64,000 nt of DNA, from positions 124,001-188,000 of the forward strand of contig DHKO01000050.1 of the NCBI GenBank assembly GCA_002404895.1, written 5' to 3'. The notes beneath the pieces are model-generated. The model was not told the origin of the DNA and ran no database searches. It saw only the letters and a program-made list of their open reading frames with translations. Positions within the stretch are counted from its first letter, which is position 1. Each line of letters starts with the position of its first letter. This document shows, piece after piece, positions 57,501 to 64,000 of the stretch. Origin of the DNA: Treponema sp. UBA4692. Lineage in GTDB: Bacteria; Spirochaetota; Spirochaetia; Treponematales; Treponemataceae. Both the position numbers and the translations under genes were made by a program.

Positions 57501-58122
57501 AGCCAAGCGCTCTAAGGAAAATTGTCGCAAGGATTTTCTTTTTGCGGTCAATTTTTGCGTATATGAGATTTTTTTTCTGGTCGATTTCAAATTCAAGCCA
57601 AGAGCCGCGGTAAGGAATAATTCTTGAAGAATAAACTCCCTTGTCGTGCTGGAAAATAACTCCCGGCGAACGGTGAATCTGCGAGACGACAACGCGTTCC
57701 GCGCCGTTGATGATGAATGTTCCGCGGTCTGTCATAAGCGGAATGTCGCCGAGATAAATGTCCTTCTGCAAAATCGCGCCTGACTTCAAGAAATTCAGGT
57801 TGATTCTTGCCTTGAGCGGAACTGCGAAAGTCTGCCCTTTCTGCTTGCATTCAAGCTCGGAGAATTTGATGTTCTTCTCGTCAAGCTCGTAGAATTCGTA
57901 CTCAAGAGACATTTCTCCATCTGCGCTTTCAATTGGGAAAGTTGATGTGAATGCTTCCTGCAAGCCCTTGTTTTCAAGCGGCTCGCCTTTGTCTAGTTTG
58001 TCTTTCTGAAGGAAATTTTCGTAAGACGATGTCTGAATGTCGATAAGATTCGGAATCTCCATGAAATTCTGAATATTCTTACCGTAATACTGACGGTTGA
58101 TTGTTCTGCTTTTCGCGAACAT
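54577..58122 (-). CDS. rpoB: RNA polymerase beta subunit
   Basis: 1181 residues. The rifampicin region ([23 protein letters not shown]) and the [11 protein letters not shown] active-site segment are intact. Histidine in THKRRL and Ser/Asp positions are those of the usual sensitive form except N for the common S after QL-x-QFMDQ. I place the start at ATG 58120-58122 with AGGAGG 6 nt upstream; a GTG six bases earlier is rejected. Confidence 0.97.
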   Translation of the reverse strand: MFAKSRTINRQYYGKNIQNFMEIPNLIDIQTSSYENFLQKDKLDKGEPLENKGLQEAFTSTFPIESADGEMSLEYEFYELDEKNIKFSELECKQKGQTFAVPLKARINLNFLKSGAILQKDIYLGDIPLMTDRGTFIINGAERVVVSQIHRSPGVIFQHDKGVYSSRIIPYRGSWLEFEIDQKKNLIYAKIDRKKKILATIFLRALGYNSREEIISCFYKTENIEVSEAVKDSLVDKVLAKAISAKDDDGNEKILFRAGTKLHPHDIDDLLAQNIKEINVIKFDARKRPGDKEEQNPSLDSDMIINCFEREDIKYSKEGAENEEPTKEDALAAVYAILMPGEPITVENAEKDLNSMFFSIRRYDLGRVGRYMLNKKFNYENPYDDFTLVKEDIIQTMKRLINVYIGNEKTDDIDHLGNRRIRSVGELMTNAIKTAFSRMERIAKERMNLKETETMKPQDLISIKPIVAAIKEFFGSSQLSQFMDQVNPLSELTHKRRLNALGPGGLSRDRAGFEVRDVHYTHYGRMCPIETPEGPNIGLIVSLAIYTRVNDYGFLETPYRKVENGKATDQIDYLSAMDEDRYYVGQVAEGMKADGSFPTEMVSCRHQGDYTTRSVKDIQYMDVSPRQVISVSASLVPFLEHDDANRALMGCNMQRQGVPLLFPEPPYVGTGMEKKAAYDSGVLIKAKHDGEVIFVASDLIKIKRDDSDGIDEYPLMKYQRTNQDTCYHQRPIVQVGEKVKKGDVLGDGPATFNGELSLGRNLLVGFVPWNGYNYEDAVLISRRVVKEDMYTSIHIKEFPIEIRETKLGPEKITRDIPNTSEKSLDNLDAEGIVRVGAKVRSGDILVGKVTPKSETETTPEFKLLNSIFGEKAKEVRDSSLRVPHGVEGVVIDVQRMKRSEGDDLSPGVDEVVKVLIANKRKLREGDKMAGRHGNKGVVARILPEEDMPFLEDGTPLDVCLNPLGVPSRMNIGQIMESELGIAGRYLNQYFECPAFQTPSQEMIAEKLKEAGLSPDSKQIVRDGRTGEPFVNPIFVGVIYYLKLHHLVDDKMHARSTGPYSLVTQQPLGGKAQFGGQRLGEMEVWALEAYGAANTLQEMMTIKSDDMNGRSKIYESIVKGDPQSPIGVPESFNVMVQELRGLGLDFTIYDAKGKPVALTERDQELIDKASSDFGKEENEDAE

Positions 58123-58230
58123 CAGCACCCTCCTGGGGAATCATTGCCCGTTCTGTTTGCTACATGCAAGGATTGTCCACAAAACTTGCGGAAATAAAAG
58201 CACAGCACAAAGCAGCCGGACTGCGGGGAA

Positions 58231-58416
58231 GCTTTTTTAGAAAAAAGCAAAAACTATAATTGCGCCGCAAAAACACGGCAGCAACAAATTGTTACTGTAG
58301 ACACGTAAAGCTTACGTGCAAAACAAAGCTGCCTCACACGTAAGCTCAACGAAAATTGATTCTAAATTATCTTAGAATTCGGATTATTTTCCAAAAACTT
58401 TCTATTCACTGGAAAA
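58231..58416 (-). promoter_or_regulatory. Densely structured rplL-rpoB intergenic leader
   Basis: Successive stem-loops in the 297-nt gap: TTTTCCA/TGGAAAA (58387-58393, 58410-58416), ATTCTAA/TTAGAAT (58359-58378), AGCTTACGTG/CACGTAAGCT (58309-58318, 58337-58346) and GCTTTTTT/AAAAAAGC (58231-58248). None is followed by a classical T-run, so RNase processing or attenuation is more likely than full termination. Confidence 0.6.
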
Positions 58417-58419
58417 CAA

Positions 58420-58797
58420 TTATTTTTTAGAAGCCTTTCCACCAGCTGCTTCGATTTTCTTGATGATCTCATCAGCATCTGCTTTAGAAACAGCTTCCTT
58501 GAGAACTTTTGGAGCGCCTTCAACGAGAGCTTTTGCTTCTCCAAGTCCAAGACCTGTGATTTCACGAACTGCCTTGATAACAGGAATTTTTTTAGCTGCA
58601 TCGAATGAATCCAAAGAAACGTTGAATTCAGACTGCTCTTCAGCTGCGGCTGCTCCGCCAGCTGCTGGACCCGCTGCAACAGCAACAGCTGCTGTTACTC
58701 CGAATTTTTCTTCCATTGCTTTTACGAGTTCTGAAGCTTCAAGAACTGTCATAGAAGCGATTGCGTCAAGAATCTGATCATTTGTGAGAGCTGCCAT
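58420..58797 (-). CDS. rplL: 50S ribosomal protein L7/L12
   Basis: 125 residues. N-terminal dimerisation helices ([31 protein letters not shown]), Ala/Gly hinge, and the C-terminal factor-binding domain ([20 protein letters not shown]). It forms the stalk that recruits GTPase factors. Confidence 0.98.
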   Translation of the reverse strand: MAALTNDQILDAIASMTVLEASELVKAMEEKFGVTAAVAVAAGPAAGGAAAAEEQSEFNVSLDSFDAAKKIPVIKAVREITGLGLGEAKALVEGAPKVLKEAVSKADADEIIKKIEAAGGKASKK

Positions 58798-58820
58798 ATT
58801 ATCTTCTCCTAAATTGGCAC

Positions 58821-58888
58821 GTCTGAATCATTTTGAAACAGACAAAAATGTTTCTGCGGACGGAACAAACTGAACCGATGCTCCGCAG
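58821..58888 (-). promoter_or_regulatory. Hairpins in the rplJ-rplL gap
   Basis: CTGCGGA (58854-58860) pairs with TCCGCAG (58882-58888), and GTCTG/CAGAC (58821-58843) lies just before the rplL Shine-Dalgarno. The 159-nt gap could tune the higher expression that L7/L12 needs. Confidence 0.5.
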
Positions 58889-58956
58889 TTTATATTTTTG
58901 CAAGGACAGTCGACAGCTATGAAGCCTGACCTTGCTTCACAAGCACGGCAAGCTGA

Positions 58957-59502
58957 TTACTCAGCCTTTGCCTCTTCAGCTGGAGCTTCTGCTCCGCCTT
59001 CCTGTGATTTTTTATCCACATAAGCCTGCAATGTAGCGGCGAGTTTCTGGACTGGACCGTTGATAGCAGACATGAGCATTGCGATAAGCTGTTTTTTGCC
59101 AGGAACTTTTGAATAAGCTTCCATTTTTTCAGCATCGTAAATCTCGTTCTGGATATATCCGCCCTTGATTTTAAGAGCGTTGTTATCTTTTGCGAAGTCG
59201 AAAAGAACCTTTGCTGCCTCGTTGCTGTCCTCTTTTGCCATTACAACTGCCGTAGGACCTTTGAGATAGTCAGCAACATTGTCGATTTTCATCTCTTCAA
59301 ATGCGACACGTGCAAAATTATTCTTAAGAACTTTCATTGGAGCTTCATGCTCGCGAAGCTTTCTGCGCAAACTTGTAATCTGATCTACAGTCAAGCCGCG
59401 GAATTCAGTAAAGATGAAGTCATTGTAATCAGAAAGCGTTTTCTTAGTCGCTTCGATAGCCGCTGTTTTAGCAGGCTGGAGTGCTTTTGCTCTAATTGCC
59501 AT
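58957..59502 (-). CDS. rplJ: 50S ribosomal protein L10
   Basis: 181 residues. KKTLSDYNDFIFTEFRGLTVDQITSLRRKLR and the P-T-A-V-V block are typical; the C-terminal helix binds L7/L12 dimers. The Ala/Glu/Pro tail is low complexity. It lies 3 nt after rplA, so there is no room for a separate L10 leader. Confidence 0.97.
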   Translation of the reverse strand: MAIRAKALQPAKTAAIEATKKTLSDYNDFIFTEFRGLTVDQITSLRRKLREHEAPMKVLKNNFARVAFEEMKIDNVADYLKGPTAVVMAKEDSNEAAKVLFDFAKDNNALKIKGGYIQNEIYDAEKMEAYSKVPGKKQLIAMLMSAINGPVQKLAATLQAYVDKKSQEGGAEAPAEEAKAE

Positions 59503-59505
59503 AGG

Positions 59506-60186
59506 TTATGCCTCCTCCTTAACTGAAATCCAAACACCAGGTCCCATAGATGAGCTTACTGAAACAGAGCGGATAAAGTCTGCTTTAGCGTCAACCGGCT
59601 TTTTGCGTTCAAGCTCAGCAAGGAGAGTGTTTACGTTCTCAGCAACTTTTGCTGAATCCATAGAAACTTTTCCTACAGCAATATGGATAATTCCAGTCTT
59701 GTCTGCGCGGAATTCTGTACGGCCTTTCTTCAGCTCACTGATTGCAGAAACGATGTCATTTGTTACAGTTCCTGTCTTCGGGTTCGGCATAAGACCTTTG
59801 CGTCCCAAAACCATACCAAGACGACCAACATCTTTCATCATATCCGGAGTTGCAACAGCAACATCAAAGTCAAGCCAGCCAGCCTTTACTTTGTCGATGT
59901 ACTCTTTTGAGCCAGCATAAGCCGCGCCTGCATCAAGAGCTTCTTTCGCTCTCTCGTCAGAACAGAACACGAGAACTTTCTTTTCAGCTGTGAACTGGTT
60001 CGGGAAAACCAATGTGTCACGAACAGTCTGGCTTTTGCCGAGATTAAGAGCAACATGAAGCTCCACAGTCTCGTCGAATTTTACAAAGTGCACATCTTTT
60101 ACAATTGCGCAAGCCTTGTCAACTGGGTAGCTCTGAAGCGGATCATATTTTTTGAGAGCATCAATATATTTCTTTCCGTGTTTCAT
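59506..60186 (-). CDS. rplA: 50S ribosomal protein L1
   Basis: 226 residues. PVDKACAIVKDVHFVKFDETVELHVAL, DMMKDVGRLGMVLGRKGLMPNPKTGTV and GPGVWI are diagnostic. In many bacteria L1 represses its own operon by binding the rplK leader; a structured leader is present (60644-60699). Confidence 0.98.
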   Translation of the reverse strand: MKHGKKYIDALKKYDPLQSYPVDKACAIVKDVHFVKFDETVELHVALNLGKSQTVRDTLVFPNQFTAEKKVLVFCSDERAKEALDAGAAYAGSKEYIDKVKAGWLDFDVAVATPDMMKDVGRLGMVLGRKGLMPNPKTGTVTNDIVSAISELKKGRTEFRADKTGIIHIAVGKVSMDSAKVAENVNTLLAELERKKPVDAKADFIRSVSVSSSMGPGVWISVKEEA

Positions 60187-60187
60187 T

Positions 60188-60619
60188 TTATGCCTCCACC
60201 TCTACACCCATACTGCGGGCTGTTCCAGCAACGATTTTCTTTGCAGCTTCCAAATCGTTTGCGTTTACATCAGGAAGCTTTGTCTTCGCGATTTCCTCAA
60301 GCTGGGCTTTTGTAAGCTTTCCAACTTTGTTAAGAAGAGGATTTCCTGAGCCTTTGTCAAGCTTAAGCGCTTTCTTGATAAGCACCGCAGCCGGCGGAGT
60401 TTTGAGGATGAATGTGAATGACTTGTCTGAATAAACTGTGATTACAGCAGGAACAACAAGTCCTTTCTCCATGCTCTTTGTGCGTTCGTTGAACTGCTGG
60501 CAGAACTGAGGCGCAGAAACACCTTTTGGTCCCAAAGCAGGTCCGATTGGCGGAGCAGGAGTAGCAGCTCCAGCCGGCGCCTGAATCTTGAACACTTCAA
60601 CAACTTTTTTTGCAGCCAT
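60188..60619 (-). CDS. rplK: 50S ribosomal protein L11
   Basis: 143 residues. [24 protein letters not shown] and the C-terminal [11 protein letters not shown] are diagnostic. It is the base of the GTPase-associated centre and needed for the stringent response. AAGGAG precedes the ATG. Confidence 0.98.
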   Translation of the reverse strand: MAAKKVVEVFKIQAPAGAATPAPPIGPALGPKGVSAPQFCQQFNERTKSMEKGLVVPAVITVYSDKSFTFILKTPPAAVLIKKALKLDKGSGNPLLNKVGKLTKAQLEEIAKTKLPDVNANDLEAAKKIVAGTARSMGVEVEA

Positions 60620-60643
60620 TTTAATAGCTCCTTATATTGGTAT

Positions 60644-60699
60644 GAGATTTCAAGATGAAATCTCTAGCGGAACGCCTATGTCCGACGGACTTACGCTCC
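60644..60699 (-). promoter_or_regulatory. Candidate L1-type autoregulatory leader of rplK-rplA
   Basis: Two strong stem-loops lie between the upstream terminator and the rplK Shine-Dalgarno: GGAGCG...CGTTCC enclosing GTCC/GGAC (60669-60699), and a perfect 9-bp stem GAGATTTCA/TGAAATCTC (60644-60664). L1 control is inferred from position; the consensus L1 box was not verified. Confidence 0.5.
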
Positions 60700-60703
60700 T
60701 CCC

Positions 60704-60742
60704 AAAAAAACAAGCGATTTCTATAAATTATAAAAACCGCTT
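60704..60742 (-). terminator. Terminator between nusG and rplK
   Basis: On the minus strand AAGCG...CGCTT with an extended AT-rich stem (60712-60742) is followed by G and seven T residues. It should reduce or stop read-through from secE-nusG into the r-protein genes. Confidence 0.8.
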
Positions 60743-60762
60743 CAATTTTTTCTAAAACTAAT

Positions 60763-61326
60763 TTACTGAACAAGTTTCTCAACTTGTGTAAGATCAACCT
60801 CAACCGGTGTGGCACGACCAAAAATCTGAACCGTCACGCGGAGCTTAGCCTTGTCTGCATAAACCTCATCAACTGTTCCGCTGAACGAAGCAAACGGTCC
60901 TTCATTGATTTTGACTTGGTCGCCGACAGAATAAATCTGCTTAACACGGACAGCCTTATCGCCTTTAATATCTCCAGAACGCTGAAGAATGTTTCTAACC
61001 TGATCATTCGGAATCGGACGCGGACGCTCGTTCGGCTTTGTTCCGACAAAACCGCCAACTCCCTGTGTAGAACGGATTTCCGAGCAGACATCTTTCCATC
61101 CAATCTCAGGAAGATCCATTTCAAGCATTATGTATCCCGGAAGAATAAGATTTTTTCTTGATTTTTTCTTTCCGTCTTTTATCTCAACAACTTCTTCTAC
61201 TGGAACTTTTACATCTGAGACTATATTTGAATCAAGAACTCCCTCATCCAATTTCTGATGAAGAGTTCTTTCAATCTTCTTTTCGTATCCAACGTAGCTC
61301 TGAACGATATACCAGCTTTTTGCCAT
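60763..61326 (-). CDS. nusG: Transcription termination/antitermination factor NusG
   Basis: 187 residues. The N-terminal NGN domain starts SWYIVQSYVGYEKKIERTL and holds LPGYIMLEMDL; the KOW domain contains VKINEGPFASFSGTVDEVY. It binds RNA polymerase and links to S10 or Rho. It lies directly after secE. Confidence 0.97.
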   Translation of the reverse strand: MAKSWYIVQSYVGYEKKIERTLHQKLDEGVLDSNIVSDVKVPVEEVVEIKDGKKKSRKNLILPGYIMLEMDLPEIGWKDVCSEIRSTQGVGGFVGTKPNERPRPIPNDQVRNILQRSGDIKGDKAVRVKQIYSVGDQVKINEGPFASFSGTVDEVYADKAKLRVTVQIFGRATPVEVDLTQVEKLVQ

Positions 61327-61350
61327 CTGCTTACCCTTATTGATATAAAA

Positions 61351-61530
61351 CTAGAAAGCCAAGCTCATGCCGTAGCTGAAAAGAATATCTAAAAGACCGA
61401 GAATTGCTGCGATAATGATTGTAGAAACGATTACAACTTTTACTGATGAAACAACATCATCACGTGTAGGCCAGACAACTTTTTTAAGCTCCGCCCCGCA
61501 CTCCTTAAAAAATCCAAAAATCTTTCCCAT
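61351..61530 (-). CDS. secE: Preprotein translocase subunit SecE
   Basis: 59 residues found by direct translation. ECGAELKKVVWPTRDDVVSSVKVV is the conserved amphipathic block, followed by one membrane helix (IVSTIIIAAILGLLDILF). It is the short single-helix form. ATG at 61528-61530. Confidence 0.93.
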   Translation of the reverse strand: MGKIFGFFKECGAELKKVVWPTRDDVVSSVKVVIVSTIIIAAILGLLDILFSYGMSLAF

Positions 61531-61585
61531 AGCGGCAAATCCTCTATAAAAAATTGAAACAGATTTCTCTGTTTCGCTCTAAGTA

Positions 61586-61658
61586 CAGGCCCGGCAAGAC
61601 TCGAACTCGCGACACTCGGTTTTGGAGACCGATGCTCTACCAACTGAACTACAGGCCT
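61586..61658 (-). tRNA. tRNA-Trp (CCA)
   Basis: 73-nt cloverleaf: acceptor AGGCCTG/CGGGCCT, anticodon loop CTCCAAA with anticodon CCA, T-loop TTCGAGT. The 3' CCA is not encoded. It lies between rpmG and secE, a conserved bacterial arrangement. Confidence 0.95.
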
Positions 61659-61704
61659 AAAAATCTATATCAAGCTGCCACGGTCAAGCAGCAGCCTAAC
61701 CAGC

Positions 61705-61881
61705 TTATTTTGCTTTTGTTTCCTTGTGCAAGATTTCCTTGCGGCAGAATGGGCAATACTTGTTCTTCTCAAGCTTTCCCTGAATATTTTTGCGGTTTTT
61801 TGTTGTTGTGTAATTCTTGCGTTTACACTCTGTGCACTGAAGAGCAATAATATCGATTGATGTCTTCTTCTTGCTACCCAT
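61705..61881 (-). CDS. rpmG: 50S ribosomal protein L33
   Basis: 58 residues, found by direct translation. Zinc form with CTEC and CPFC knuckles. ATG at 61879-61881. It sits between the two tRNA genes. Confidence 0.95.
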   Translation of the reverse strand: MGSKKKTSIDIIALQCTECKRKNYTTTKNRKNIQGKLEKNKYCPFCRKEILHKETKAK

Positions 61882-61916
61882 TTTTATATTCTCCTAAAAT
61901 AATTTTAAGTTTTAGC

Positions 61917-61989
61917 AGCTCCCGAACGGAATTGAACCGTTGACCTCAGCACTACCAATGCTGTGCTCTACCAACTGAGCTACAAGAGC
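61917..61989 (-). tRNA. tRNA-Thr (GGU)
   Basis: 73-nt cloverleaf: acceptor GCTCTTG/CGGGAGC, anticodon arm CAGCA-TTGGTAG-TGCTG with anticodon GGT, T-loop TTCAATT. The 3' CCA is not encoded. First gene of the long block. Confidence 0.95.
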
Positions 61990-62013
61990 AAGTCAATTCT
62001 GACGTGTTCTAAT

Positions 62014-62042
62014 AATATACAGACTGGCAGATTTTGTGTCAA
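62014..62042 (-). promoter_or_regulatory. Promoter of the trnT-rpmG-trnW-secE-nusG block
   Basis: Consensus TTGACA (62037-62042), 17-bp spacer, TATATT (62014-62019), about 25 nt before the tRNA. A GTGTC/GACAC palindrome (62036-62051) overlaps the -35. Confidence 0.85.
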
Positions 62043-62150
62043 GGGAGACACAATCAAAAAGATGTCTTATTCTAGTATTTTCCACGTTTTTATGCTAGTT
62101 TTTTACAAAAGATTTTTAAACTTTTTTGATTTTTTATTTCGAGGAAAACA

Positions 62151-63002
62151 ATGAGCATAGACGGACTTGTTGACAACATTTTAAAATCTTACGAGACAGA
62201 CGGCGGAATAAACAGAGCCGGCGCGGAGAACTTTCCGAACAGGGAAAACGTGGTCGCGGTTCTTCATGAAATCCAATGCCTGATTTTTCCGGGCTACAAG
62301 ACAAACGAGGAAGTCGATGACGACAATCTTCGCTACACAACAGGCCAGCGCGTAAACAAAATCATCTGCGTCCTAACAAAGGAAATTCAAAAGGCGATTG
62401 TCTACGAGACCAGCCGAAACAATCCCGAATCAGATTTAAACCGCGGACACTGTTTTGAGGAGGCAGAGAGCATTTCCCTCTCTTTAATTGAAGAAATTCC
62501 TGAAATAAGGCGGCTTGTGCGCCTAGACACAATCGCGGCCTACAACGGAGACCCTGCGGCAAAAAGCGGAGACGAAGTCATCGTCTCTTATCCGGGACTT
62601 GAGGCGATAATCGTCTACAGAATCGCGCATTTTCTTCATTTAAAAAACGTGCCTGTAATTCCAAGAATAATGAGCGAGTATGTCCACGGAAAAACCGGAA
62701 TCGACATCCATCCGGGAGCGACAATCGGCGAAAGCTTTTTTATAGACCATGGAACAGGCGTTGTAGTCGGCGAGACAACAATAATCGGCGACAACGTGAA
62801 AATTTATCAGGGAGTAACGCTCGGCGCTTTGAGCGTGAAAAAATCTCTCCAGAACAAAAAACGCCACCCGACAATCGAGGACAACGTTACAATCTATGCG
62901 AACGCGACAATTCTCGGCGGAGAAACTGTAATCGGAAAAGGCTCTGTAATCGGCGGAAACAGCTGGATAACAGAATCTGTCTCAAACGGAAAAAAGAATT
63001 AA
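62151..63002 (+). CDS. cysE: Serine O-acetyltransferase (EpsC/CysE type)
   Basis: 283 residues. It acetylates serine in the first step of cysteine synthesis. The C-terminal left-handed beta-helix is plain: [45 protein letters not shown], with catalytic His in DHGTG. The long helical N-terminus is the EpsC form. GAGG precedes the ATG. No cysK is adjacent. The sRNA candidate begins directly after it on the other strand. Confidence 0.93.
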   Translation: MSIDGLVDNILKSYETDGGINRAGAENFPNRENVVAVLHEIQCLIFPGYKTNEEVDDDNLRYTTGQRVNKIICVLTKEIQKAIVYETSRNNPESDLNRGHCFEEAESISLSLIEEIPEIRRLVRLDTIAAYNGDPAAKSGDEVIVSYPGLEAIIVYRIAHFLHLKNVPVIPRIMSEYVHGKTGIDIHPGATIGESFFIDHGTGVVVGETTIIGDNVKIYQGVTLGALSVKKSLQNKKRHPTIEDNVTIYANATILGGETVIGKGSVIGGNSWITESVSNGKKN

Positions 63003-63004
63003 AT

Positions 63005-63101
63005 AAAAAAAAACAGCGTTTCAAGTAAGTAACACTTCCAAGAAACGCTGCCGTCCAGCAAGCTGGACATCGGAGAGAGTTTATCAGCTTATTACAAGCT
63101 G
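63005..63101 (-). ncRNA. Small RNA candidate with three hairpins
   Basis: Predicted transcript of ~95 nt on the minus strand: hairpin 1 CAGCTT/AAGCTG (63085-63101), hairpin 2 GTCCAGC/GCTGGAC with a 2-nt loop (63053-63068), hairpin 3 CAGCGTTTC/GAAACGCTG (63014-63050) followed by nine T residues (63005-63013), an intrinsic terminator. A well-spaced promoter lies just upstream (63107-63135). There is no credible coding sequence. Its 3' end abuts the cysE stop on the opposite strand. Confidence 0.7.
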
Positions 63102-63106
63102 TTTAT

Positions 63107-63135
63107 AAGATAGCTTATGGGATATGGTTTGTCAA
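63107..63135 (-). promoter_or_regulatory. Promoter of the sRNA candidate
   Basis: Perfect TTGACA (63130-63135), 17-bp spacer, TATCTT (63107-63112). Expected start near 63100. Confidence 0.65.
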
Positions 63136-63181
63136 CAATCTTTCCTATAAGAAATCTCTAAATTCTCCAATAAGGAAATCT

Positions 63182-63205
63182 TGCCGAATTTGGCATTTTT
63201 TTTAG
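63182..63205 (+). terminator. Short terminator-like hairpin
   Basis: TGCC-GAATT-TGGCA followed by seven to eight T residues. It could end read-through from cysE. The stem is only 5 bp. Confidence 0.4.
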
Positions 63206-63321
63206 AATATATCTTATGAGGATTTTTTATCCCTAATATCAAGAATTGCGCGAATTTTTCATATGACGGAAGATGACATCATATTAAATTTCAAGCGATT
63301 TTTCAGGAAAATTTATAAATT

Positions 63322-63663
63322 ATGAGGAATGTTTTAAAGCCATTTGATTTTCTGTTTATTTTAGCCTCGCTTTCGGCGGTCGTATTCTCATTTCTTACGC
63401 TGCGGAGCGGAAATTCCGAAAAAGAAGCTCGCCTTATAATCGACGGCGGCGGAAAAGAATTCGTCTATCCTTTAAGTGAAAATCTTGAGCTTAATATCGA
63501 GGGCGAAATCGGAATTTCTGTAATCAAAATCGAGAACGGAAAAGCCTTTTTTGAGGACTCGCCCTGCCCGAACCGTCTCTGCGTGGAAATGGCTCCTGTC
63601 AAAGAAAACAACGACTGGGCGGCCTGCATGCCGAACGAAGTTTTCATAAGAGTTGAAAAATAG
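63322..63663 (+). CDS. NusG domain II-containing membrane-anchored protein
   Basis: 113 residues. One N-terminal helix (about 8-28) anchors or exports a small beta-rich domain: LIIDGGGKEFVYPLSENLELNIEG, then DSPCPNRLCVEMAPV and WAACMPNEVFIRVE. The paired cysteines and the final C-x-P-N-x-V are typical of the NusG_II family, found beside quinone or membrane redox genes in other bacteria; function is unsettled. No partner is visible here. Confidence 0.75.
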   Translation: MRNVLKPFDFLFILASLSAVVFSFLTLRSGNSEKEARLIIDGGGKEFVYPLSENLELNIEGEIGISVIKIENGKAFFEDSPCPNRLCVEMAPVKENNDWAACMPNEVFIRVEK

Positions 63664-63775
63664 AAGACATCAAAACTCGGGATTTTTTAATCTGTAAAAA
63701 AATACGGTAAAAATTTTTGCTGAAAGCTGAATCGGTTTTTCGCATGAAAACGCGTCAATTTCACAAGGAGACTTT

Positions 63776-64000
63776 ATGGCGAAATCAAAGAATTCGATAG
63801 TCTACAAATGCACAGAGTGCGGATACTCGCAGCCGAAATGGCTTGGACGCTGCCCTTCATGCGGAGCCTGGAACACGCTCGAGGAAGCGATTCTCGACCC
63901 GAACTCGAACGCGGCTGCCTTCGGAAACGCTGCGGCGGAAAAAATAAAGCCAGTTCCGCTTGCAAAAGTGAGCGCGCAGGAAAACGCAAGAATAAAAACC
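63776..64000 (+). CDS. radA: DNA repair protein RadA, N-terminal part
   Basis: 75 codons up to the window edge. The N-terminal zinc finger YKCTECGYSQPKWLGRCPSCGAWNTL is diagnostic of RadA/Sms, a RecA-like helicase that helps branch migration in recombination. AAGGAG at 63765-63770 sets the ATG at 63776. Confidence 0.93.
   Translation, partial: MAKSKNSIVYKCTECGYSQPKWLGRCPSCGAWNTLEEAILDPNSNAAAFGNAAAEKIKPVPLAKVSAQENARIKT

Noticed and set aside
63014..63050. Terminator for cysE on the plus strand
   Set aside because: The T-run is on the minus-strand side only; on the plus strand the stem is preceded by A residues and followed by CCGTCC.
63005..63070. Small peptide gene (ATG near 63071, about 23 codons) inside the sRNA candidate
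   Set aside because: No Shine-Dalgarno, and the frame runs through the terminator stem and T-run, giving poly-Phe.

Overview
The window reads as chromosomal DNA of a Treponema-like spirochaete, probably a host-associated anaerobe. This is inferred from gene content and was not checked by database search. Supporting signs are a group-B type [FeFe] hydrogenase, a FlgM-like protein and a FliG-N-like protein, a LuxS/Pfs pair, phosphate acetyltransferase, and an alpha operon that runs rpsM-rpsK-rpoA-rplQ without rpsD. Zinc-ribbon forms of S14, L36, L33 and L24 are present. The DNA is moderately AT-rich and many intergenic hairpins recur.

Left part (1-33.9 kb, mixed strands). It opens with the end of a FemAB-like gene and a repeat-rich gap. 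A hydrogenase-ABC transporter operon follows (565-4671), in which permease and ATPase are one polypeptide joined by a GC-rich linker. Next come a FliG-N-like protein, rmuC, ptsI, der with a MerR-type gene, an Rsm22/METTL17-like protein, fadD facing a TetR gene across a palindromic operator, rsmI, a FlgM-like gene, a degenerate Fe-ADH, a TrmH-type methylase and an ATPase-HDOD signalling protein. After these lie a membrane protein, a Nif3-like protein, lspA, a truncated gene remnant, pta, a GGDEF protein, a DUF1538 membrane protein coupled to a double P-II protein, pfs-luxS, an esterase, a palindrome array and pepF.

Right part (33.9-62.0 kb, almost all minus strand). This is one large translation/transcription block. 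In transcription order it is trnT-rpmG-trnW-secE-nusG-rplK-rplA-rplJ-rplL-rpoB-rpoC-rpsL-rpsG, then tuf-rpsJ-rplC-rplD-rplW-rplB-rpsS-rplV-rpsC-rplP-rpmC-rpsQ-rplN-rplX-rplE-rpsN-rpsH-rplF-rplR-rpsE-rpmD-rplO-secY-rpmJ-rpsM-rpsK-rpoA-rplQ and a small zinc protein. It starts at a consensus promoter near 62.0 kb and ends at a strong terminator near 33.9 kb. secE, rpmG, rpmJ and two tRNAs were found by direct reading. The far right holds cysE, a minus-strand small-RNA candidate, a NusG-domain-II protein and the start of radA.

Most notable points: (1) at least five genes have a well-spaced promoter whose -10 box lies 6-8 nt from the start codon with no Shine-Dalgarno, implying leaderless mRNAs; (2) a three-hairpin sRNA candidate beside cysE; (3) a ~40-bp-period array of palindromes with a compensatory base change upstream of pepF; (4) the ABC fusion through an inserted GC-rich element beside a hydrogenase gene; (5) a P-II/DUF1538 pair in which both partners are internally duplicated.
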